Origin: Suillus spraguei
Taxonomy: Eukaryota > Basidiomycota > Agaricomycetes > Boletales > Suillaceae
Reading direction: 5' to 3'
Assembly (NCBI GenBank): GCA_016800925.1
Contig: JABCPU010000199.1
Span: 58,469-122,468 of the forward strand
DNA length: 64,000 nt
A model generated the notes under the pieces. It saw nothing but the letters and a program-made list of their open reading frames with translations, was not told the origin of the DNA and did no database searches. Position 1 is the first letter of the stretch, and each line of letters begins with the position of its first letter. Made by a program: the position numbers and the translations under genes. This document shows, piece after piece, positions 44,654 through 55,672 of this stretch.

Positions 44654-46432
44654 CTTGGAGAAACAAAGATTCAACGTATGTTTCTCCTAATGTATTACTA
44701 AGACTTGTACGTGCTGTAGGTGAAAGAAAAGAACTTCGCGTCCCTATCACCCTTCACTCGCATACTCACTTGAAATCCATCGACACCACCGCCGTCATTG
44801 ATTCAGGAGCAGCAGGAACATTCATTTCTGAAGAGTTTGTGAAACTCCATCAAATCACACGACGAAAACTCAAAACACCGTTTCGAGTTACTACAGCAGA
44901 TGGAACTCTTATCAAAGGGGACTGATCACACACTACTGTCTCCTAGTGGTCAAGATTGATGAACGAACCATGTATGGAAAATTCAATATCACCAAACTAG
45001 GACGAAGAGATCAAATCCTTTTGGGAATCCCTGGTTACAAGCAATGAACCCGAGTATAGATTGGGCTGCTGAAACACTTGTCCTTCCCCAAACAAAGAAA
45101 TCGGATGAAATCGAAATCGATATAGATATGGACTGGAAGAAGAACGGATTGCCCCAGCTCTTCAATCATCACCCTAAGAAATGGCAACACTCTCAACTTC
45201 CGCGACCCCTTGTCACTCCTCTGATCTCTAAAGATCCTGAACCAGAAGTACAAATGCCATGTACTACAGATCCCACTCCCCATGTACAACTACCACGAGC
45301 AGTATCACCGATTCCCCGCGCAGAGAAGCGCAAGAATGAATCCGAACCCGAGCATCGGGCTGGACAAGAACCTATTGAGCAACGGCCAATAGAAGAACAG
45401 AAGTATGGAAAAAGAAAAGCCGAAGAAGAGATTCCCAGACGAGATACCAACGTACCGAAATTATCCAAGTTCTATGTTCCCCCGAAAACTCTGTCAGCTT
45501 CAATCGAAGAAATCCCCAATAACGAAGAACCCATGCCCTCGTTGATCCCAACAGAGGATGATGACCAATTCAACACGATGCAAGATGTCTGGCACGTGCC
45601 AGAAGTACGTGAAGTCTCCTCTTATGAACTAGAAGATGGAGAATTTCTTGTGGAATACGATACTGATGGAGTTAGCATGAGAATCATAGAAGAAGTTTCT
45701 ATGGACACGCCCCTCACACATGATGGAACTTCTCGATTCGAACAACTCTCCAACTATTCTGCAATCCCCCTTCCCCCTCCAAAATACAGTAAAAAAGCTC
45801 AGGAATTTGCCACGGATGAGAAGGAAAAGAAGAAGAAATCCTTCGAAGAATTGGTCCCGGACTATTTGCACGACTTTGCAGATGTCTTTGCTAAAGACGG
45901 ATTGAACAAACTACCCCCCAAACACCCTGGTATAGATCATTGGATTGACACTAAACCCGGTTTTATCCCTCGCACATCTAAGGTTTACCCGTTATCAGAA
46001 AAAGAACGCGCCACCATCAAAACATTTATCGATGAAAACGTTGCGAAAATTTTATCTCAGAATCGAAGTCACCCCAAGCCAGTGGCTTCTTCTTTGTGGG
46101 AAAGAAGAGTGGAGAATTGCGTCCCTGTCAAGATTACCGCTACATCAATGATTGGACAGTCAAAAATGCCTATCCACTTCCACTCCCTATCTCCCTCGTC
46201 GCACGTCTTCACAACGCACAGTTCTTTACGAAAATGGATATTCGGTCTGGTTATAACAATATTCACATCCATCCCAATGACCGCTGGAAAGCTGCTTTTA
46301 CTATGGAATTCGGTCTTTTTGAACCGAACGTCATGTTCTTTGGCCTCTGTAATTCCCCAGCAACTTTCCAAGCATACATGAATCGCACCTTCCAACAGGA
46401 AATCAACGAAGGATGGATGGTTATCTACATGA
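44654..46432 (+). pseudogene. Gypsy C protease and RT, frameshifted and truncated
   Basis: Protease: AVIDSGAAGTFISEEFVKL, then a lost base near 44923. Another lost base near 45030 shifts the frame again; the linker then runs open from 45044. RT starts VPDYLHDFADVFAKDGLNKL, shifts near 46050, and goes on in a second frame [36 protein letters not shown] to [14 protein letters not shown] at 46432, where the sequence jumps to the end of RNase H. The catalytic YMDD and all of RNase H are gone. Confidence 0.85.
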
Positions 46433-47900
46433 CTATGACTCCGGCAAAGACGATAACGAGGACCAGACCCTCCTCCCTGATGCTCTATTCGTTCGTCTTA
46501 TTGACTCCGACCTGAAGGATGTTTTATCATCCTCTGACCCCCTCGACGACCCTGTCTTCAAAACAGCGTCTGATGCCCTTGATGGTGTGTGCCTTCCCCC
46601 TATGAAATCGGCACTCTCTGACTGGAAGATTGAGGAGAACGTCCTCTACTTTAAGAATCGTGCCTACATTCCACCGGCGCATCGTTCCGATATCTTGAAA
46701 AGGTATCATGATCATCCTACCGCGGGCCATCCCGGTAGATTCAAAACTGAGGAACTTGTGAAAAGAGAAGCCTGGTGGCCTGCCATGGGCTCCTATATTC
46801 AGAAATACGTTGAGGGTTGCGCCCTTTGTCAGCAAATGAAGGCGGATACACATCCCGTTCGACCCCCACTTACCCCAATTCCCTCCTCTGCGACCCGTCC
46901 TTTCTCTCAGGTCTCTGTCGATCTTATTACTGACCTCCCTGTCTCTGGAGGCTTTGACAGTATCATGGTCGTGGTAGACCATGGCCTTATGAAGGGGGTA
47001 ATTATTATCCCTTGTTTGAAAACCATCACCTCCGAAGGCATTGCTAAACTATTTTTGAAACCAATCTACCGACGATTTGGACTCCATGACAAAGTCATCT
47101 CAGATCGAGGCCCGCAATTCCTATCTCGTCTCTCTAAGGAACTTGCCCGACTTCTCGACTACGTCATCGCTCCATCCACAGCTTATCACCCACAGACTGA
47201 TGGTCAAACCGAAAGACTAAATCAAGAACTTGAAACATACCTGCGTATCTACTGCCGCAACAACCCAGAAGATTGGGTAGAACATCTACCAATCGCCGAA
47301 TTTGTCCATAACCACCGAAAACATGATGCAAGGAATGCATCACCCTTCTATCTGATGATGGGATATGAACCACGCACTATCCCTCATCTTATCCCTGACT
47401 CATCCGTCCCTGCAGCAGAAGATCAAGTACAATCCCTGCAGAAGATAAGAGAAGAAGCAATCGCCTGCCATAATATCACAATGCAAACAATGGCCGAACG
47501 ATCCCGAGGAGATAAGTACACCCCATGGAAGATCGGGGATAAGGTCTGGCTATCTGCCGCAAATCTTAGACTCAAACTCCCATCAAAGAAACCTGCGCCG
47601 AAGCGATATGGACCTTTCCCGATTATCGACGTCTTATCCCCATCACGTTCACGCTCAAACTCCCTCCACAGTGGAAGATTCATCCCACGTTCCACGCTTC
47701 AGTCTTATCGTCCTATAGCGAAATGGACGTACATGGTCCGAACTTCCCTGAACCACCACCTGACATCATCGAAGAAGAGGAAGAATATGAAATCGAAGCA
47801 ATTCTTTCTCACAAAGGAACTGGCACTCGCCAACGCTATCTTGTTTCTTGGAAAGGATATTCATCGGGAGATAACGAATGGCTCCCAGAGAAGAACTTGA
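46433..47900 (+). CDS. Gypsy C integrase, open
   Basis: Open from 46413 to 47900 (495 residues from the first ATG). After the deletion scar it reads [20 protein letters not shown] (region between RNase H and IN), HHCC zinc site ([17 protein letters not shown] ... [13 protein letters not shown]) and the core with [39 protein letters not shown] and [19 protein letters not shown], so D, D and E are kept. A single lost base near 47642 moves the frame away from the chromodomain, which is read in another frame from about 47700. Confidence 0.85.
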
Positions 47901-47920
47901 AGAACTCCACTCAATCTTGA
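47723..47920 (+). CDS. Gypsy C chromodomain
   Basis: Reads [39 protein letters not shown] and [14 protein letters not shown], a clear chromodomain with the aromatic positions of the fold (Y, W, W). It is the last part of pol but is out of frame with the integrase above. TGA at 47918-47920 is earlier than in D, where the frame goes on ILNAYKKRHSL. Confidence 0.85.
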   Translation: MDVHGPNFPEPPPDIIEEEEEYEIEAILSHKGTGTRQRYLVSWKGYSSGDNEWLPEKNLKNSTQS

Positions 47921-48003
47921 ATGCTTATAAGAAGCAACACGCCCTCTGATTATCCTTCAGTCAATCAACTCGCACCAGCACTTGATCAACTACCACCATC
48001 GAA

Positions 48004-49472
48004 ATGTCTTTCCCCACTGCCTACATCACCCCCGTCACCATTGCCAACGATAACTCTGACTCTGATGTTGAAAACTACGGATCCCTCACCACAGAAATCG
48101 ATAATACTTCTTACATCGAAGCCGCCCTTCTATGTGAAGGACATGCCCTTGAAATTGAAAGAATCCTCACAGAAAAAGGTGCCTTTCCGGCCCTCCTCCT
48201 TGTCAACATTATCCGCACCACCGCTCTCATTGAAGCCACAGCTAAGGAAACTACTGATCCTACATTCTGTCAATGCTTCCTACATCTTCAAAAATGTATT
48301 CGTTCTTACGCTATGCTGTTGCTTCCCGGTTCTTTTAAAAGCAATGTTGAAGAAGCTATTCACATCGTGGCCGAACGTCGAGCAGGTGTTGCTCGACCTC
48401 CCTCTCCGCAGGAAGATACGCCACTTCCTGTTCCAGTACCCTCTTCTTCGCGTGTGTATTCTAGTGTTGACGCCCTTGCTGGCTTATGCACTGCTGTTCA
48501 AAAGATCGGGCAGCTTACCAACGCGGTCGTCGAAACCATCCAGCAATCAGTCACTGAAACCAGAGCAGCCAGAAACTTAGTCGAAGAAGCCATTACTGAT
48601 CTACAACAAACACAAGCCGACCTCGCTTCTCCCCAAACCCCTCTCCTATCAACAAACCGACCTCACCATCTCCTGTCATAATCTCTCTTGACCATCCTCC
48701 GTGGCTATATGAACCTTGCACAGAAGAACAGTGTGAGGCCGCGAAACTATTTGGAATCCCTGTCACTGAGCTGGTAACACTCGGTCCTCGACTTTGCGAC
48801 CTCCACATCCACCCTCCCATGACTATTCCGTCATCATTTGGTCCAATGGATCCTGTCTCACCAGTCTTAGTAAAAGACTTCGGCATCACTTCCTCTTCTT
48901 CCTCTAACGAACTTCTTGCGGTTGCTGAATGAGGGACTACTCCTGACCTCCCCGCCTCTGCGTACACGCTAACCAGTAAACAACAAGCGCAGCTTAGGCA
49001 TGACAACGCCTTCGCCTTAAAACGCATGACGCGACAGAAAGGGAAGAAGTGTGCTAGATCCACCAGTCCCAAACCCATTATTTCACCATCACCACTATGC
49101 ATGGCCACCTCTAACACTGACGAAAACATGAAATGCAGACTATGTGGCATCGTCGGACATCGGCAAAAGAATTGCCTTGACTATCAGTGCCAAATCTGCC
49201 TTCGACACGCTCCTACCCATCTATCTCTTTATTGCCCCCAGCGTCGTGGGGAACCCCCGTTTACGCTTACATGGAAGGACGATGGATTCTATGATGCACT
49301 GCATTGGTGGGAACAGTATCTTATTAACCATCGACAACGCAAAGAAGGTCGACGGGCGAGGACTGTAGCAGAGGAGGAAGCAGCCTATATGTTAGGAGGA
49401 AGTGCCGCTGATGAAGATGTCGCTAACTACAATGACTATGATCCCGTCTATGACGACAACAGAGATGTTTGA
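48004..49472 (+). pseudogene. Gypsy C third ORF (env position), zinc-knuckle protein
   Basis: ATG 48004 (MSFPTAYITPVTIANDNSDS) lies 84 bp after the pol stop on the same strand. The first frame is open to 48681, through LCEGHALEIERILTEKGAFP and ETIQQSVTETRAARNLVEEA; a shift near 48655 and a TGA at 48928-48930 follow; the last frame is open from 48931 to TGA 49470-49472 and holds CRLCGIVGHRQKNC, CQICLRHAPTHLSLYC and WKDDGFYDALHWWEQYL. Length without breaks would be about 490 residues. The stop is 33 bp before the 3' LTR. Unknown function; nucleic-acid binding is suggested by the two knuckles. Confidence 0.75.
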
Positions 49473-49495
49473 AAGTCGGTGATTTTCAATGTAAT

Positions 49496-49505
49496 ACGGG
49501 GGTAA
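49496..49505 (+). promoter_or_regulatory. Gypsy C polypurine tract
   Basis: ACGGGGGTAA directly precedes the LTR TGTTAC; in D and B the form is AAGGGGGTAA. It is the expected plus-strand primer site. Confidence 0.6.
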
Positions 49506-49981
49506 TGTTACAATTGTACGTGCCCCTATTCATTTTCCCTTTGTTTCTGTACTTGTATGACGTGTCACATGACTTTGCCTTATATGCTCAACGCATCTGT
49601 ACAACACATGCCTTCCTTATTAGGATACGCAGTTACATTCTCACGGTTACTTGGTCTGTGCGCACATATTGGCCTATTTAAGCACAGTGTACTTGTAGTA
49701 AATTCCTTACTTTAATCTTACTGGGTTTTACCTGGAATCTCCTTCGCTTAGGCCTCCAACCTAAGTCATCCTTGAATTGTCTCTAAGTCTAAGCACTCCT
49801 TAGCCTTAGTCTCTATTCTCGCAGAACCTCTTAGACTTGTCTTTGAGGCTGAACCCTTGATCGTACTCGGAACGTGTTCCTTGTACTTTCTCCTTGTCCT
49901 CTTCTGGACATTGTAAGAACTTCCCAGCAGACTGCCTGTGTCTTTTCACTGTCGCTGGTGATGCCACCCCAGTTCGTAACA
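49506..49981 (+). repeat. Gypsy C 3' LTR
   Basis: 476 bp, nearly identical to the 5' LTR; differences include one extra base in ACACATGCCTTCC and a few substitutions such as GTGTTCC for GCGTTCC. Confidence 0.93.
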
Positions 49982-49986
49982 AAAAG

Positions 49987-51012
49987 CATTGGTGCGGTAC
50001 CATATTAATGATGAATGGACCCTGGGCTCAACCATGGCTGGGCATACTTCGTGGAGGAACGACAACACAAGACATTTCTTACTGATGTCAGGGGATGTCC
50101 ACAGGAGGTAAGGTCATTCAAATTAAAACGAGTATCATGTCTGACAGCAACTTAGAAAAGCACATGTGCAAGCCATAACGCAGTCAATTTAGCAGAAACA
50201 AAAAACTCTCGGGGCCTGGCAGCCACTGGAGCAGGAACCGTTGACTGCTTGCAACACAATTTCAAATGGCCCTGTGGTGTCGGTGACTTGCAAAAAGGCG
50301 AAAAGTACGTAGTCAATCACATGCCTGATTTAACTCTGTTACTGATGCTTGCTTTTTTATAGGTACGTGAACATGGATTATCTCTTCTTTTTGACCATGC
50401 AACACATGGGGGATATTGCGGTCCTCAACATATCTTATGACATCACTTGTCAATGGAGCATGAATCTGTGGCAGTGCATGCATCGATACCCATCGACGAT
50501 TCATCTCTGCCACGACAACAAGACCATCACATTTCTTGTGCCAAAATTCTATCTTCCTGCGCACATCGAGATTTTCCAGATTACTTACTCTCACAACCTC
50601 CTCAAAGGCATGGGCTGGACAGATGGAGAGGCACCCAAGCATGGATGGGCCAACATCAATCCAGTTGCTATGAGCACTCATGAGATGGGTCCAGGATCAC
50701 GGCAGGATACTCTGGACGACCACTTCGGTGATTTTAATTGGAAAAGGTCACGAATATGGGTAAGTATCATTCAACATGTCTTAGTTAATTACATCTGACT
50801 CGTGATTTAGGTGTCAGTCTATCACGAAAGCTCAAAGCTGCTGTTCCTGAATGCAACCAGCATGTACACGATTTTGAAGACTTCAACAATGCACTTCAAC
50901 ACGAGAGACCCGAACAGGTGTTGGAATGGAGGCTGGCAGTGGAACAATGGGAATCAGATTTGTCGCAAGTGAATCTGTTCACACCTACAGGCAAACGTAC
51001 ATTACTAGATTG
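49987..51012 (+). pseudogene. KDZ-type transposase, N-proximal half
   Basis: From about 50174: HNAVNLAETKNSRGLAATGA and GTVDCLQHNFKWPCGVGDL; an intron 50305-50362 (GTACGT..TATAG); then YVNMDYLFFLTMQHMGDIA, LNISYDITCQWSMNLWQCMH, TFLVPKFYLPAHIEIFQITY, GWTDGEAPKHGWANINPVAM and GPGSRQDTLDDHFGDFNWKR, which are signature blocks of KDZ transposases. A second intron near 50760-50810 leads to LSRKLKAAVPECNQHVHDFE and VEQWESDLSQVNLFTP, with a probable one-base frame fault. The sequence ends at GATTG (51008-51012) where gypsy D begins. The part before 50174 is not recognisable. The missing C-terminal half is at 33180-34434 on the other strand. Confidence 0.82.
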
Positions 51013-51488
51013 TGTTACAGTCGTACGTGCCCCTATTCATTTTCTCTTTTGTTTCCTTTACTTGTACATTACATAACATGACTCGACTCATATGCTCAAT
51101 GCATCTGTACATAGTCACCTTCCTTCTTTGTATACGCACTTATATTCTCATGACTCTCTTGATCCGTGCGCACATATTGACCTATTTAAGCACATTGTAT
51201 TACACTTATATACTTTACTTTAATCTTACTGGGTTTTACCTGGAACATCATTTGCTTAGGCCTCCAACCTAAGTCGTCCTTGAATCGTCTCTAAGTCTAA
51301 GCACTCCTTAGCCTTAGTCTCTATTCTTGCAGAACCTCTCAGACTTGTCTTTGAGGCTGAACCCTTGATAGTACTCGGAACGCGTTCCTTGTACCTTCAC
51401 CTTGTCCTCCTCTGGACATTGTAGAACTTCCCAGCAGACCGTCTGTGTCTTTTCACTGTCGCTGGTGAAGCCACCCCAGTTCATAACA
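51013..51488 (+). repeat. Gypsy D 5' LTR
   Basis: 476 bp, TGTTACAGTCGTACGTGCCC to CCCAGTTCATAACA. Contains TATTTAAG at 51183-51190 and ACTTTAATCTT at 51217-51227. Almost identical to the 5' LTR of B. Confidence 0.93.
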
Positions 51489-51489
51489 A

Positions 51490-51500
51490 AAGATTAAAGT
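51490..51500 (+). promoter_or_regulatory. Gypsy D self-priming primer-binding site
   Basis: AAGATTAAAGT, complementary over 11 bases to 51217-51227, one base after the LTR. Same in B and C. Confidence 0.75.
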
Positions 51501-51617
51501 CCCCTGATCGTCGACTACCCAGTCGTCGACCCTGAACCCTGATAAAAAGCCCTAACGGACAGCAAGACAGTGTGTGTAGGCACTGAGAAAGAATAACTCA
51601 CCAGATGAATCGCCATC

Positions 51618-52449
51618 ATGATGACCACCAAAGAATTTGAATACAAAATTGGTCTTCCAACCGGTTTTGATGGAGATCGTGACAACTCTCGAGAATTCAT
51701 CCAATCATGCAATCTATGCTTTGATATCAACGAAAAGCTCTACACCACCGACAAGCAGAAAATCATTTTCATTACATCCTTCATGACTGAGAAAAACGCC
51801 AAATCTTGGAAAGAACAATTCTTGATCATGCTCAGTCAACAGATACCTCTGGACAAAAAGTTGGTTATGGGACATTGCAGGATTTTATGAAAAGCTTCAA
51901 AGAAGCCTTCAAACCAGTGGATACCAAAGGAACCGCACTAACAAAACTCAGGGACCTCAAACTAGGAAGCGGAGATCTCCATACCTACATCGCCAACTTT
52001 GAGGCACTTGCAGCCAAGGCCCGTATCACTGACGATGCAACCAAAATTCAATTCTTCCAAGATGGCCTAAATGTAGGTATCCTTACCAAGCTTTTCGCAC
52101 CAGGAGATGTCTCAGAAGTATTCCGCGAAGTTGTACTGCAATGTGTTTCCATTGACAACTCCCACCATCGTCTTCAAGCAATACGAACACGTCATGCTCC
52201 GCAACAGAAGAAGAAGAACTATGGAAACGCGCATTACATACCTAATCGAGATTCCAACGCAATGGTCGTAGATCGAATCTCCGACATGGAGAGATCTGAA
52301 TGCATGAAGAAGGGACAATGCTTTGGATGCAAGAAGACCGGACACCATATCCACAACTGTCCTGAAAGAAAGAAGAAGACACCACTCCAACAAACCGAAG
52401 TCAAAGACAAAGAAGATGAAGAAACAGTGAGGTGAGTTGTAGAGGATTT
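51618..52449 (+). pseudogene. Gypsy D gag, frameshifted
   Basis: Starts MMTTKEFEYKIGLPTGFDGD. One base is missing near 51826 compared with C (CAATTCTTGATC against CAATTCCTTGACC), moving the frame; the rest is open in the new frame from 51806 through CFGCKKTGHHIHNC to TGA 52433-52435, where B and C have CGG. The normal gag stop would be at 52449. Confidence 0.85.
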
Positions 52450-53547
52450 TTGAATTGGAGAAACAAAGATTCAACGTATGTTTCTCCCAATGTATTACTA
52501 AGACTTGTATGCGCTATAGGTGAAAGAAAAGAACTTCGTGTCCCTATCACCCTTCATTCGCGTACTCGCTTGAAATCCGTCGACACCACTGCTGTTATTG
52601 ATTCGGGTGTGGCAGGAACATTCATTTCCGAAGAGTTTGTGAAACTCCATCAAATCACACGACGAAAACTCAAAACACTGTTTCGAGTTACTACGGCAGA
52701 TGGAACTCTTATCAAAGGAGGACCGATCACACACTACTGTCTCCTAGTGATCAAGATTGATGAACGCACCATGTATGGAAAATTCAATATCACTAAACTA
52801 GGACGAAGAGATCAAATCCTTCTGGGAATTCCATGGTTACGCACAATGAACCCAAGTATAGATTGGGCTGCTGGAACACTAGTTCTCCCTCGAACAACGA
52901 AATCAGATGAAATTGAAATCAACATGGATACTGATCGGAAGAAGAATGGATTGCCCCTGGTCTTCAACTGCCTTCCTAAGAAATGGCAACACTCCCAACT
53001 TCCACGATCCCTCATCATCCCTCCTATTCCTAAAGATCCTGAACCAGAAGTGCCACGTACTACAGACCCCACTCCCCATGTACAACTGCCACGAGCAGTA
53101 TCACCAATTCCCTGTGCAGACAAATGCAAGAATGAATCCGAGCCTGAGCATCGGACCAGAATGGAACCTATTGAGCAACGGCCAATAGAAGAACAGAAGT
53201 ATGGAAAAAGAAAAGCCGAAGAAGAAATCCCTGGACGAGATACAAATGTACCAAAATTATCCAAGTTCTACGTTCCTCCGAAGATTCTTCAACATACTTC
53301 TTCAGCTTCAATTGAAGAAATCCCTAAAGAAGAAGAACCCGTGCCTTCATTGATCCCAACAGAGGATGATGACCAATTCAACACTATGCAAGATGTCTGG
53401 CATGCACCAGAAGTATGTGAAATTTCCTCTTACGAGCTTGGAGATGGAGAATTCCTTGTGGAATACAACACCGATGGAGTTAGCATGAGAATCATCGAAG
53501 AAGTATCCATGAATACACCCCTCACATGTGATGGAACTTCCTGACTC
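52450..53547 (+). pseudogene. Gypsy D protease and linker
   Basis: Open from 52436 to 53544. AVIDSGVAGTFISEEFVKLH is the protease site; then YGKFNITKLGRRDQILLGIP and a long acidic, Pro-rich linker (KRKAEEEIPGRDTNVPKLSK, IPTEDDDQFNTMQDVWHAP). TGA at 53542-53544 corresponds to CGA in C. This is the longest undamaged copy of the protease-linker in the window and shows the frame that B and C have lost. Confidence 0.85.
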
Positions 53548-54337
53548 GAACAACTCCCCAACTACTCCACAATCTCCCTTCCTCCCCTGAAATACAGTAA
53601 TAAAGCTCAGGAATTCGCAACAGACAAAAAGGAGAAGAAAAAGAAATCTTTTGAAGAATTGGTCCCGGACTATTTGCATGACTTTGCAGATGTCTTTGCT
53701 AAAGATGGATTAAACAAACTACCTCCTGAATGCCCTGGTATTGATCATCGGATCGATACTAAACCCAGTTTTATTCCCCGCACATCTAAGGTTTATCTGC
53801 TATCAGAAAAAGAATGTGTCACCATTAAAACGTTCATCGATGAAAATGTTGCGAAAGGCTTCATCTTGGAATCAAAGTCACCCCAAGCTAGTGGCTTCTG
53901 CTTTGTGGGAAAGAAGAGTGGAGAATTGCGCCCCTGTCAAGATTATCGCTACATCAATGATTGGACAGTCAAAAACGCTTATCCACTCCCACTTCCTATT
54001 TCCCTTGTCACACGCCTTCACAATGCACAGTTCTTTACGAAAATGAATATTCGGTCCAGTTATAATAACATTCGCATCCATCCCGATGATCATTGGAAAG
54101 CAGCATTTACCACGGAATTCGGCCTCTTCGAACTGAATGTCATGTTCTTTGGCCTCTGTAATTCCCCAGCAACTTTCCAAGCATACATGAATCGCACCTT
54201 TCAACAGGAAATCAACGAAGGATGGATGGTTATCTACATGGACGATATCCTGATTTTCTCTATGACTATGGCAGAACACCGTGAATGGACAAGACGGTTT
54301 TGATGAAGATATGAAAAGAGCATCTATTCTTGAAACC
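53548..54337 (+). pseudogene. Gypsy D reverse transcriptase, split by a solo LTR
   Basis: [60 protein letters not shown] and [16 protein letters not shown] are all in one frame, so the YMDD box is intact here, unlike in B and C. The first catalytic region reads MNIRSSY where C has MDIRSGY, so the catalytic Asp is replaced by Asn. The frame ends at TGA 54301-54303 shortly before the insertion. Confidence 0.88.
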
Positions 54338-55672
54338 TGTCATATACCGTACATTCAGGTCTGATCCATGGACATTTGGACACCCAATCAACATCCATCC
54401 ATATCTAATCCATATCCCTATCCGACTCAGTCCATCCATCCGATCTGATCCACTCATCTGATCCGTGTCCATATCCGATCCGTGTTCATATCCGATCCAT
54501 GTCCATATCCGATCCGTGTCTGTATCCGATCCATGCTCATATCCGAAACTATTCCCGCGCACCTGCGCATTACTCCTTTTAGGTTAATACCTGTGTCCGG
54601 CTTTCGGTTATCTCTGCACCTCTGGCTTTCGGTTATCTTGACTTCCATCTTGATAAGATATTTCATACAAGTCTTATTTCCGAATTCATAGCCTTGTGTT
54701 CCGCAATGCCTCAAACATAGCCTCGGACTATCCTTGCTTGCCTTCCGGCATGCTACCTACAGTATATAAACTTGTAGTACAACTCCTGCAGACCTCAGTC
54801 TGATTCATTATTCCTACTTCTGTATATTCCTTTGATTACTCTGTATCCTGTTATCATGTCTATATAACTCCATCTCCGTTCTTGCACTTGGGCTCCAGCC
54901 CTTGTAGGCTTCCAACTCAGGCCTATGGGATCACTCCCTAGGCCGGAGCTTTGATCCTATGTCCTATAATCTTTTCAGACTTCGTCCATCTCCGTCTATC
55001 ATCTGTTTCACCTCCGACTCTACCTATGGTAGTCTTATACTGTCTGTTTCTATTCCGGACCTTGTCCGGAGTAGTCTATACTATCTCTACACCATATCCG
55101 GACCTACTCCTCTCTAGTAGCCAACACTTCCTCTAAGATCCACAGAGCTATGCTCATCCGATCATCCGATCATCTGCTCCTCCGCTCCTCCGCTCCTCCG
55201 CTCCTCCGCTCCTCTGCTCCTCTGAGCTCCGGACCTTCGGACCCCTAGTCCTCCGGATCCATCCTATCCTATCCTCTGACATCTATGGATCATCTTTCCC
55301 TCCAGAGCTCTGCTCCTATCCTGCCCTGGACTTTGTCCAGTGGTCCATCCTTCATCTGTTCTACTTGGAGCTTGTTCCAGTAGTGTTACCATTACTCCCT
55401 ACCTTCCGGAAATAGTTCCGGCGCATTCCCACGCTCATCCGGAAGTCCATCGGAGCTCTGTCAAGCTATCCTGCCTTAGAGTTTGTCCGGACCCTCCATC
55501 CGGACTTCACCAGAACTCTCCCTTGGACTTCATCCGAAATTAAGGGCACATACTCGGGTAAGGGGCACAGCATATGAGCTGAGGCCAAGCCCCTTTGACT
55601 TACAACCCTCTGGTACAACCCCATGTAAGACCAGGACTTCTTACTAATCTCTGGTTTTGCATGGTCGTAACA
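54338..55672 (+). mobile_element. Solo LTR of family Y in gypsy D RT, TSD AAACC
   Basis: 1,335 bp, TGTCATATACCGTACATTCA to CATGGTCGTAACA, with perfect AAACC at 54333-54337 and 55673-55677. It has a TATATAAAC box near 54764, a tandem stretch of ATATCCGATCC(A/G)TGTCC-type units at 54430-54545, and CTCCTCCG repeats near 55175-55210. No internal element genes are attached. The orientation is set by the TATA box. Confidence 0.88.

Larger units (their letters stand above)
43162..49981 (+). mobile_element. Gypsy chromovirus copy C, TSD AAAAG
   Basis: 6,820 bp with LTRs 43162-43634 and 49506-49981 and perfect AAAAG duplications (43157-43161, 49982-49986), so its ends are undisturbed. Order: LTR, primer site, gag, protease, RT, integrase, chromodomain, third ORF, polypurine tract, LTR. 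About 0.8 kb between the RT active site and the RNase H end is deleted and three further frameshifts hit pol. The LTRs differ by small indels and a few substitutions. Confidence 0.95.

Noticed and set aside
46527..46982. 151-residue antisense frame opposite gypsy integrase (also at 37431-37886 in B)
   Set aside because: It is the shadow of the integrase coding strand and recurs wherever that sequence is present.
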